The position numbers and the translations under genes are program-made. From Streptomyces smaragdinus (lineage in GTDB: Bacteria > Actinomycetota > Actinomycetes > Streptomycetales > Streptomycetaceae), in NCBI RefSeq assembly GCF_009604385.1, contig NZ_WEGJ01000028.1, positions 1 to 64,000 on the forward strand: DNA of 64,000 nucleotides, read 5' to 3'. Of the stretch, positions 22,537-29,942 are shown piece after piece. Numbering within the stretch: the first letter of the stretch is position 1; the number at the start of each line of letters is the position of its first letter. The notes under the pieces were generated by a model that was not told where the DNA came from, made no database searches, and saw only the letters and a list, made by a program, of their open reading frames with translations.

Positions 22537-24153
22537 GTGTCCTTGGATGTACGGCCCGAAATGATGGACGCTCTCACCGAGCTGCGGGAGCGCGTCGCCG
22601 CCGCCCGGTTCCCGCTGCCCCTCGCGGGGGCCGCGCGGGCCGGACGCGGGCAGGCCGAGTTGCTGGCGCAGCTCGACGACTATCTGGTCCCCCGGCTGCG
22701 CAGCCTCGACGCCCCCCTGCTGGCCGTCGTCGGCGGCTCGACCGGCGCCGGGAAGTCGACCCTGGTCAACTCCCTCGTCGGCCGGCGCGTCACCGAGGCG
22801 GGGGTGCTGCGGCCCACCACCCGGCTGCCGGTGCTCGTCTGCCACCCCGACGACCTGGGCTGGTTCGCCGGCGAGCGGATCCTGCCCGGCTTCACCCGCG
22901 AGCTGGGGGAGAGCGCCCCCGACGACGACGCCGAGGACGACGAGCGCCGCGAGGCCCCCGGCCGGTGCCTGCGGCTCGTACCGGACGAGGGACTGCCGCA
23001 GGGGCTCGCGCTGCTCGACGCCCCCGACATCGACTCCGCCGTCCGCGCCAACCGCGACCTCGCCGCCGAGCTGCTGTGCGCCGCCGACGTCTGGATCCTC
23101 GTCACCTCCGCCTCCCGGTACGCCGACGCCCTGCCCTGGCATCTGCTGCGCAGCGCCAAGGAGCTCGACGTCACTCTGCTCACCGTGCTGGACCGGGTGC
23201 CGCACCAGGTGGCCGGCGAGCTGTCCCGCCAGTACGGGGCGCTGCTGGCCCGCGGGGGCCTGGGCAACGCCCCCCGGTTCACCATCCCCGAGCTCCCCGA
23301 GTCCGCCGGCGGCGCGAGCGGACTGCTGCCCGCCACCGCCGTCCAGGACCTCCGCGGCTGGCTCGCCCACCGCGCCCAGGACCCGGCCGCCCGCGCCGCC
23401 GCCGCCAAACGCACCGCCCGCGGCGCGCTGGCCTCGCTGCGCCGCCGGCTGCCCGCGCTGGCCTCCGCCTCCGCGTCCCAGCTGGCCGCCGTCCAGCGCA
23501 TCGCCGGGCGGATCGACGCCGCGTACGACGAGGCCGTGGAGCACGTCCGCGCGGAGATCTCCGCCGGCGCCGTCCTGTCCGGCGACGCGCTCGCCCTCTG
23601 GGAGAGCCGCCCCGGGGACGACGCCGAATTCCTCGACGCGGTGGCCGCCGGACTCGGCGCCCTGCTGCACTGCGCCGTCGCCGCCGCCGACGAACGCGCC
23701 GCCGCCGACCTGCGCAAGGAGCCCGCCGCCGGCGCCGCCGGCCTGGACCGCCGGCCGCCCGAACCGGAGGACCCCCCGCAGCGCGTCCATCTCGCCGCCC
23801 GGCGCTGGCGGCGCTGTCTGGAGGAGCTCGCCGAGGAGGCCGTACGCGACAGCGAACGCGCCGCCGACGGCGACGCGGAGGAGGCCGCCGCGCTGCTGGC
23901 GGTCACCCTCCTGGGCGGCGAGGAGCGCTCCCGGCCCGCGGCGCAGACGCTCGGCACGCTGATCGGCACCGAGCAGGCCCGCGCCTGCTACGACCGGGTG
24001 CGCCGGCTGCTCATCGACTGCCTCGAACGGGTGCTGGAGGGCGAGCGGACGCGCCGGCTCGCCCCGGTGGACGCGCTGCGCACCGGACCGGACCAGCAGG
24101 TGGAACTGATCGCGGCACTGTCCGTACTGGAGAAGCTGAGGGAGAAGCGGTGA
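22537..24153 (+). CDS. dynA: Dynamin-like GTPase DynA
   Basis: 538 aa taking the GTG at 22537 (GTG 22534 is equally possible; no clear ribosome site). P-loop AVVGGSTGAGKSTLVNSLVG (66-75), the conserved switch Thr in LRPTTRLPVL, and G3 LLDAPDIDSAVRAN. The long remainder is helical, with no membrane span. In Streptomyces, paired dynamin-like proteins DynA and DynB stabilise FtsZ rings during sporulation septation, and ssbB lies beside them, exactly the order seen here. The stop shares one base with the dynB start. Confidence 0.88.
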   Translation: MSLDVRPEMMDALTELRERVAAARFPLPLAGAARAGRGQAELLAQLDDYLVPRLRSLDAPLLAVVGGSTGAGKSTLVNSLVGRRVTEAGVLRPTTRLPVLVCHPDDLGWFAGERILPGFTRELGESAPDDDAEDDERREAPGRCLRLVPDEGLPQGLALLDAPDIDSAVRANRDLAAELLCAADVWILVTSASRYADALPWHLLRSAKELDVTLLTVLDRVPHQVAGELSRQYGALLARGGLGNAPRFTIPELPESAGGASGLLPATAVQDLRGWLAHRAQDPAARAAAAKRTARGALASLRRRLPALASASASQLAAVQRIAGRIDAAYDEAVEHVRAEISAGAVLSGDALALWESRPGDDAEFLDAVAAGLGALLHCAVAAADERAAADLRKEPAAGAAGLDRRPPEPEDPPQRVHLAARRWRRCLEELAEEAVRDSERAADGDAEEAAALLAVTLLGGEERSRPAAQTLGTLIGTEQARACYDRVRRLLIDCLERVLEGERTRRLAPVDALRTGPDQQVELIAALSVLEKLREKR

Positions 24154-25967
24154 TGTGGGACGACGGGCTGATCGCGCGCCGCGCGCAGGAGTGGGACGAG
24201 GGCGGACAGGGCGTCAGGCTGGACGACGACCCCTGGCTCGCCGCACAGGCGTGGCACCTCGCCCCCGAGGCCGAGCCCGCGCCGCCCGGACCGCGGACGG
24301 CGGCCGACGGGGAGGGCGCGGCCCCGGGGCGTGAATCCGCCTGCCGGATCTCCGCCCCGCTGCGGGCGCGGCTGGAGGCGCTGCGCGAACTCGTCGGCCT
24401 CTCCCGTACCCGCCTGGACGGACGCACCCTCGCCGAGGCCGGCCGGGTGCTCGACGAGGCCGCCGCCCGGCAGCGGCTCTCCCTCGAGCACACCGTCGTC
24501 GCCGTTGCCGGCACGACGGGCAGCGGGAAGTCCTCCCTCTTCAACGCCCTCGCCGGCTGCGCCCTCGCCGAGGTCGGCCCCCGCCGCCCCACCACCGACG
24601 AGGCGAGCGCCTGCGCCTGGCGCGGGCCGCAGGACGACGCCCCCTTCCAGCTCCTGGAACGCCTCGGCCTGCCGCCGCGCGCGCTGCGCCCCCAGGAGGA
24701 CGACCCGGCGCTGCGCGGCCTCGTCCTGCTCGACCTGCCCGACTTCGACTCCGCCGTGGACACCCACCGGGCGGACGTGGAGCGGCTGCTGGGCCGGGTG
24801 GACGCCGTCGTGTGGGTCGTCGATCCGGAGAAGTACGCCGACGCGGTGCTGCACGAGCGCTATCTGCGTCCGCTCGCCGGCTACGCGGAGGTCACGTTCG
24901 TCGTCCTCAACCAGGCCGACCGGCTGCCGGGAGCGGCCTGCGACCAGGTCCTCGACGACCTGCGGCGGCTGCTCGACGAGGACGGCCTCGCCCTCGGCGA
25001 ACACGGCGAGCCCGGCGCCATGGTGCTCGCGGTGTCCGCGCAGACCGGGGACGGGGTGGCGGACCTGCGGGGCGAGCTGGCCGGGCTGGTCTCGGAGCGG
25101 GGCGCCGCCGAGCGGCGGCTGACGGCCGATCTGGACGGTGCCGTGGCGCGGCTGGAGGAGGTGTACGTGTCGGAGGGGCCGGCGGTGCTGAGCGGCCCGG
25201 CGCGGGAGGAGTTCGAGGACCGGCTCGCGGAGGCCGTGGGCGCGCGGGCGGCGGGGCTGGCGGCGGAGCGGCAGTGGCGGGCGGAGGCGGAGCGGGCGTA
25301 CGGGTCGTGCTGGGGGCAGGTGTTCGCGTGGTGGCGTCGGCGGCGGGGGGATACGGCGGAGGAGGAGAGGGGGGAGCGGGTGCGTAAGGCGGGGCGGCGG
25401 GGTGCTTCGGGGGGTGCTGCGGGGGGTGCGCTGTCCGCGTCGCGGGCTGTGGTGGAGCAGGCGGTACGGGCGGTCGCGACGACGGCCGCCGCGGGGCTGC
25501 CGGGGCCGTGGGCGCAGGCGGTGCACGAGGCGTCGGGGCGCGGGGCGGCGGGGCTGGCGGAGGAGCTGGACGCGGCGGCGGGGGTGGTGGGCGCGGGGCG
25601 GGTGCCGGAGCGGCCGCGGTGGTGGTCGGTGGTCGGGGCGACGCAGAACGCCCTGTTCATGCTGCAGATGCTGTGTCTGCTGTGGCTGCTGTGCGCGGCC
25701 ACCGGGCTCGCCCATGTGGCCTGGCAGATGCTGCTGGGCTTCGCCCTGGTCTGCTCGGGCAGCGGTCCGCTCACGGCGATCGTGTGCCGGCTGGTGGCCC
25801 GGGGCCCGGCCCGGCGGCACGGGCAGGACACCGAACGCCGGCTGCGCGAGGCGGCGGCGGGGTGCGGGCGGGCGCGGGTGCTGGAGCCGGTCGCGGCGGA
25901 ACTGCTGCGGTACAAGGAGGTACGGGAGCAGTACGCGGTGGCCGCGGGCGGGGTGGCGCGGGTCTGA
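24153..25967 (+). CDS. dynB: Dynamin-like GTPase DynB, membrane-anchored
   Basis: 604 aa; ATG at 24153 overlaps the dynA stop (TGATG) with GGGAGAAG upstream. G1 AVAGTTGSGKSSLFNALAG (P-loop 120-127), G2 Thr in RRPTTDEASA, G3 LDLPDFDSAVDTH, G4 VLNQAD. Two adjacent hydrophobic spans near residues 488-530 (LFMLQMLCLLWLLCAATGL and WQMLLGFALVCSG) insert it in the membrane. The naming (TM-bearing partner = DynB) follows the Streptomyces sporulation dynamins. Between ~330 and 480 the code becomes extremely Gly/Ala/Arg-rich. Confidence 0.88.
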   Translation: MWDDGLIARRAQEWDEGGQGVRLDDDPWLAAQAWHLAPEAEPAPPGPRTAADGEGAAPGRESACRISAPLRARLEALRELVGLSRTRLDGRTLAEAGRVLDEAAARQRLSLEHTVVAVAGTTGSGKSSLFNALAGCALAEVGPRRPTTDEASACAWRGPQDDAPFQLLERLGLPPRALRPQEDDPALRGLVLLDLPDFDSAVDTHRADVERLLGRVDAVVWVVDPEKYADAVLHERYLRPLAGYAEVTFVVLNQADRLPGAACDQVLDDLRRLLDEDGLALGEHGEPGAMVLAVSAQTGDGVADLRGELAGLVSERGAAERRLTADLDGAVARLEEVYVSEGPAVLSGPAREEFEDRLAEAVGARAAGLAAERQWRAEAERAYGSCWGQVFAWWRRRRGDTAEEERGERVRKAGRRGASGGAAGGALSASRAVVEQAVRAVATTAAAGLPGPWAQAVHEASGRGAAGLAEELDAAAGVVGAGRVPERPRWWSVVGATQNALFMLQMLCLLWLLCAATGLAHVAWQMLLGFALVCSGSGPLTAIVCRLVARGPARRHGQDTERRLREAAAGCGRARVLEPVAAELLRYKEVREQYAVAAGGVARV

Positions 25968-26086
25968 TTCACCCCCGCGGGTGGCCGGGTTGCGCACATC
26001 GCCGGCGCTGTCCACAGGGGGTCGCGGCCCGGCCCGCGCTTCGGAAACATGGTGCGGGCAAGGACGACTTCGGGGGAGGACCCGCT

Positions 26087-26533
26087 ATGAGCAGCACACA
26101 GGTGACGGTCGTGGGGAACGTGGCGACGACGCCCGACTTCCGGCTCACGCAGAACAACACCCCGGCGTGCCGCTTCCGGGTGGCGACGACCGAGCGGCGC
26201 TTCGACCAGGGCGCCGGGGGCTGGGTGGACGGGTCGACGAGCTTCTACACCGTGTGGACGTACCGCGCCCTCGCGGAGCACGCCGCCTCGTCGCTGGCCA
26301 TCGGCGACCCGGTGATCCTCAGCGGGAGGCTGCGGGTACGGGAGCGGGAGCACGAGGGGAAGCAGTACAGCGACGCGCAGATCGACGCCGCGTCGATCGG
26401 ACACGACCTGGCCCGGGGGACGTCGGCGTTCCACCGGACGACGAGGGAGACGGGGGAGCGGACCCGGGGCGACGGTGCCGCGGCGGCGGACGGCGGACGC
26501 GCGGAGCCGGCGCTGAGCGGGGCGCCGGGGTGA
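26087..26533 (+). CDS. ssbB: Single-stranded DNA-binding protein paralog (SsbB-type)
   Basis: 148 aa; ATG at 26087 after GGGGGAGGA. OB-fold in the first ~110 residues (TQVTVVGNVATTPDFRLTQNNTPACRFRVATTERR ... SFYTVWTYRALAEHAASSLAIGDPVILSGRLRVREREHEGKQY). The acidic DDDIPF-type tail that recruits replication partners is absent; the C-terminus is PALSGAPG. This matches Streptomyces SsbB, which works in chromosome segregation during sporulation, unlike replicative SsbA. It is 119 bases after dynB, probably the same transcription unit or a nested promoter. Confidence 0.9.
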   Translation: MSSTQVTVVGNVATTPDFRLTQNNTPACRFRVATTERRFDQGAGGWVDGSTSFYTVWTYRALAEHAASSLAIGDPVILSGRLRVREREHEGKQYSDAQIDAASIGHDLARGTSAFHRTTRETGERTRGDGAAAADGGRAEPALSGAPG

Positions 26534-26776
26534 GCCGCGCCGGGCCCAAGTGGCGGGCGGGGGCGGGGTGTTCCGTTCCGATGGGGTTCCGGGGGGTTTC
26601 TGAAGACGGTGGTGTAACAGTTCCGTCCGGATCGGCCGAGAGGCCGGGGACATTCGGGGACTCAAGGGACAAGCGCTTCCCTAGGATGCGCGGATCGTCA
26701 CGGCCGACGGCCGTGAGCCGATTCGCTGGCGGGAAACCCCCACGGAGCTGACCCGCCGGGAGGGGATACACAACCG

Positions 26777-28177
26777 ATGATTTCCGTTACGGGGCCGCGC
26801 CGTTCCAAGCGGTCCGCTCGTTTCACCGCGGCGATCGCCGCCGCGGCCATGCTGGGCGCCGGTGCGATAGCCACCGCCGGGCCCGTCGCCGCCCAGGACG
26901 CCCCGCCCGCCGAGGCGGGCGGAGCGTCGGCGACGCTCGGCGGCCTGAAGATCTCCGACGGTGCCGTGATGACCAACGCGGACGGTTCGAAGCGGAACCT
27001 GAGCGCCGGTCTCTTCGAGATGACCACCGACAAGGGCGGCGCGCTGCAGACGTACTGCATCGACTTCGGCCACCCGACCCAGGGCGGTGCCCAGTACCAG
27101 GAGGTGCCCTGGGCCGAGTCCTCGCTGCACAACAACCCGGACGCCGGCAAGATCCGCTGGATCCTGCAGAACTCCTACCCGCAGGTCAAGGACCTGGCCG
27201 CGCTCGCGAGCAAGGCCGGTGCGGGCAGCCTCACCGAGAAGACCGCCGCGGCGGGCACCCAGGTCGCCATCTGGCGCTTCTCGGACAAGGTGAACGTCGA
27301 GGCCAAGAACGCGGACGCCGAGAAGCTCGCGGACTACCTCGAGAAGAGCGCGCAGAGCACCGAGGAGCCCGGCGCGTCCCTGCGCCTGGAGCCCGCGGCC
27401 GTCTCCGGCAAGTCCGGTGACAAGCTCGGCCCGATCACCGTGCGCACCGACGCCGAGTCCGCGGCCGTCTCCGTCTCCCCGGAGGGCGCGGCCGCCGGCG
27501 TCAAGGTCGTCGACAAGAACGGCGCGCCGGTGACCTCCGCGGCCGACGGCGCCGAGCTCTTCCTGGACGTCCCGGCCGGGACCCCGGACGGGGCGGCGTC
27601 GGTCACCGCGCAGGCGCAGACCACGGTGCCGGTGGGCCGGGCGTTCACGGGCGTCGGGAAGTTCGCCGAGAGCCAGGTGCAGATCCTGGCCGGCTCCGAG
27701 GCCTCCACGGTCACCGCGGCGGCCTCCGCCACCTGGGCGAAGAAGGGCGCGATCCCGGCGGTCACCGCCGAGAAGAACTGCGCCGAGGGCGGCGTGGACG
27801 TGACCGCGAAGAACGAGGGCGACGAGGCGTTCAAGTTCGAGCTGGCGGGCGAGTCGTACGAGGTCCTGCCGGGTGAGTCGCGCACCGTGACGGTCCCCGT
27901 CAAGGAGGACCAGCGGTACAAGATCACCATCTCGGGCGCGAACGGCTTCCAGAAGGTCTTCGAGGGTGTCCTGGACTGCAAGACCACGGACACCACCCCG
28001 GCGCCCCAGCCCTCCCCGGCCTCGGCCGGCGGGTCGGGCGACCAGGGCGGCGACCTCGCCGAGACCGGTGGCAGCAGCGCCACCCCGTGGATCGCGGGTA
28101 TCGCGGCGGCCCTCGTGGTCGCGGGCGGCGCCGTGGTCTTCGTGGTGCGGCGCAAGGGCGGCAGCGCGAGCGCGTGA
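26777..28177 (+). CDS. Sortase-anchored thioester-forming surface protein
   Basis: 466 aa. Signal peptide in residues ~1-40 (cleavage near PVAAQDA). A thioester (TED-like) domain follows: QTYCIDF supplies Cys94 and GTQVAIWRF supplies Gln162, the pair that forms an internal Cys-Gln thioester able to bond covalently with host or surface amines. Then beta-rich (Ig-like) segments, a Pro/Ser spacer, the sorting signal LAETG (427-431), a hydrophobic helix and a VRRK tail. LAxTG is the motif of class E sortases in Streptomyces. A strong terminator follows. Its place next to ssbB/dynAB recalls the usual Streptomyces gene order. Confidence 0.9.
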   Translation: MISVTGPRRSKRSARFTAAIAAAAMLGAGAIATAGPVAAQDAPPAEAGGASATLGGLKISDGAVMTNADGSKRNLSAGLFEMTTDKGGALQTYCIDFGHPTQGGAQYQEVPWAESSLHNNPDAGKIRWILQNSYPQVKDLAALASKAGAGSLTEKTAAAGTQVAIWRFSDKVNVEAKNADAEKLADYLEKSAQSTEEPGASLRLEPAAVSGKSGDKLGPITVRTDAESAAVSVSPEGAAAGVKVVDKNGAPVTSAADGAELFLDVPAGTPDGAASVTAQAQTTVPVGRAFTGVGKFAESQVQILAGSEASTVTAAASATWAKKGAIPAVTAEKNCAEGGVDVTAKNEGDEAFKFELAGESYEVLPGESRTVTVPVKEDQRYKITISGANGFQKVFEGVLDCKTTDTTPAPQPSPASAGGSGDQGGDLAETGGSSATPWIAGIAAALVVAGGAVVFVVRRKGGSASA

Positions 28178-28194
28178 GCGTGAGTAGCTGAGCG

Positions 28195-28230
28195 GGAGGC
28201 CGGACCCGTACGGGTCCGGCCTCCTCCCTT
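28195..28230 (+). terminator. Terminator after the surface protein
   Basis: A perfect 13-bp stem, GGAGGCCGGACCC (28195-28207) and GGGTCCGGCCTCC (28212-28224), with loop GTAC, followed by TCCCTT. Confidence 0.88.
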
Positions 28231-28382
28231 ACGGGCCGTGGGCAAAGGCGTCGCCCGGGGCCGTGGGCGGGTGCCTCGCCGAGCGGGGCGCCGCCGGGCG
28301 CCGGATAATCGAAGCGGACTGCTGCTTTCCGCCGGGGGACGACCCCCGGACCCCCGGCCGGAGGGAAAGGGAGGCGGGTCTC

Positions 28383-28886
28383 ATGGCCGTGACGGCTCAT
28401 CTGCTCGACACGCTGCCGCCCGAAAGCCGCGACCGGCTGACGGAGCTCGCGAAGGAGACAGAGTTCCCGGCGGGCACCCGGATCTTCGAGGAGGGCCGCC
28501 GGGCCGACCGGTTCTGGATCATCCGGCGCGGGAACGTCCGGCTCGACATGCGGGTCCCCGGCCGCCAGCCCGTCACGGTGGAGTCGCTGCAGTCCGGCGA
28601 CCTCGTCGGCTGGTCCTGGCTCTTCCCGCCCTACACCTGGCATCTCGCGGCCCGCGCGGTCAACGACGTACAGGTGCTGGAGTTCGACGCGGACGTGGTG
28701 CGCGAGCTCTGCGAGACGGACCCGGAGTTCGGCCGCGCCGTCGTCCTGCACGTCGCCGAGGTCATCGGCAGCCGGCTGCGGGCCGCCCGCCGGCACATCC
28801 TCGAGCTGTACGGTCCCTACGGGACGGGCCGCCCCGGCGGCTCCGACGCCGACGACGAGGGGGACGACGACGCCAACCCCAACTGA
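28383..28886 (+). CDS. Crp/Fnr-type cyclic-nucleotide-binding domain protein without HTH
   Basis: 167 aa; ATG at 28383 with GGGAGG upstream. Residues ~10-125 form a cNMP-binding beta barrel: LTELAKETEFPAGTRIFEEGRRADRFWIIRRGNVRLDM, then VESLQSGDLVGWSWLFPPYTW in place of the phosphate-binding cassette (no R-x-A-S/T, so cAMP binding as in CRP is unlikely). The DNA-binding helix-turn-helix that completes Crp proteins (~220 aa) is missing; after a helix the chain ends in an acidic tail DADDEGDDDANPN. Probably a stand-alone sensor acting on a partner. No signal peptide or membrane span. Confidence 0.78.
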   Translation: MAVTAHLLDTLPPESRDRLTELAKETEFPAGTRIFEEGRRADRFWIIRRGNVRLDMRVPGRQPVTVESLQSGDLVGWSWLFPPYTWHLAARAVNDVQVLEFDADVVRELCETDPEFGRAVVLHVAEVIGSRLRAARRHILELYGPYGTGRPGGSDADDEGDDDANPN

Positions 28887-28979
28887 CACACTGGGGACGA
28901 GGCGCCGCTGCCGGGGGAATAACGGTCCCCGTGACCGTGCTCACAGTGTGAGACAAATCGTACGGAGCCTTTTCGGTTA

Positions 28980-28993
28980 TACCCCCTGGGGTA
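28980..28993. promoter_or_regulatory. CsoR/CstR-type operator
   Basis: TACCCC-CT-GGGGTA is a perfect inverted repeat with a two-base centre, in an AT-rich context (GGTTATACCCCCTGGGGTAAA), 33 bases before the GTG of the CstR-like gene. This matches the C-tract/G-tract operators of the CsoR/CstR/RcnR family, so the repressor very likely controls its own gene. Confidence 0.75.
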
Positions 28994-29025
28994 AAATCGG
29001 GCGTACTGAACGAAGGAGGGGCCCC

Positions 29026-29301
29026 GTGCGGGTGGAAGAGGAAGCGCAGGCCGCCGTGCTGAACCGGCTGCGCCGGGCGCAGGGGCAGCTCGCCGGCGTC
29101 ATCGCGATGATAGAGGCGGGCCGCGACTGCAAGGACGTCGTCACGCAGCTCGCCGCCGTCTCCCGCGCCCTGGACCGGGCCGGGTTCAAGATCGTGGCCA
29201 GCGGTATGCGCCAGTGCCTGGCCGCCGCCGAGGAGGGCGGCGCCGACGCCCCGCCGATGACCGAGGCCGAGCTGGAGAAGCTCTTCCTCGCCCTGGCCTG
29301 A
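29026..29301 (+). CDS. CsoR/CstR-family repressor lacking the copper-site His
   Basis: 91 aa; GTG at 29026 with AAGGAGG six to seven bases upstream. Helical DUF156 fold: LNRLRRAQGQLAGVIAMIEAGRDCKDVVTQLAAVSRALDRAGFKIVASGMRQCLA. Both conserved cysteines are present (C35, C64), but the residue corresponding to copper-binding His61 in CsoR is Gly60. A two-Cys site without His is the pattern of CstR-type persulfide sensors and not of copper-sensing CsoR. No sulfurtransferase or copper ATPase gene is adjacent; a thioredoxin is convergent. Confidence 0.85.
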   Translation: MRVEEEAQAAVLNRLRRAQGQLAGVIAMIEAGRDCKDVVTQLAAVSRALDRAGFKIVASGMRQCLAAAEEGGADAPPMTEAELEKLFLALA

Positions 29302-29369
29302 CAGCGGCCCGACCGCACCGCACCCCGGAGGGCCCGGCCCGTCGCCGGACGCGACCCGACCGCGGCGCC

Positions 29370-29759
29370 TCAGGCCGGTGTGCCGGGCCCGCCCTGCGCC
29401 TGCCGCTGGGCCTCCGCCTCGCGGTGGACCTCCGCCATGTCCACCTCGCGCACCTTCGCGATGAGGTCCTCCAGCGCGGTCGCCGGCAGGGCGCCGGGCT
29501 GCGCGTACAGCACGACCTTCTCCCGCACGGCCATCAGCGTCGGGATCGACGTGATCTGGAACGCCGCCGCCAGCTCCTGCTGCGCCTCGGTGTCCACCTT
29601 CCCGAACACGATGTCGCCGTGCTTCTCGGCCGCCTTCTCGAAGACCGGCGCGAACTGCCGGCACGGCCCGCACCACGCCGCCCAGAAGTCGACCAGCGCG
29701 ATGTCCGCGCCGCCCACGACCTCGTCGAAGTTGTCCTTGGTCAGCTCGACCGCTGCCAT
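29370..29759 (-). CDS. trx: Thioredoxin with C-terminal extension
   Basis: 129 aa; ATG at 29759. Canonical thioredoxin fold with the active site AAWCGPCRQFAPVFEK (Cys pair near residues 30 and 33), the buried Asp (LVDFW) and the cis-Pro loop ITSIPTLM. The family core is about 105 aa; here a ~20-residue Gln/Pro-rich tail (EVHREAEAQRQAQGGPGTPA) is added. Cytosolic disulfide reductase. Convergent with the CstR-like repressor, 68 bases apart. Confidence 0.93.
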   Translation of the reverse strand: MAAVELTKDNFDEVVGGADIALVDFWAAWCGPCRQFAPVFEKAAEKHGDIVFGKVDTEAQQELAAAFQITSIPTLMAVREKVVLYAQPGALPATALEDLIAKVREVDMAEVHREAEAQRQAQGGPGTPA

Positions 29760-29942
29760 CCGCCGCCCTCTCGTCCGTCCGCCGGCCCGTCACGTACCAC
29801 CATGCGTGATTTCCCCGCGGGGTGCCCGGCGGAACCCGCCGGGGCCCGCGCGCCCGCCATCTCGTTTTCGTCCGGGCACCCCGGTCGGGCAAGATGGAGT
29901 CCGACTACCCATCGTTCGACCCACACTGCCGGATGGTTTCTG

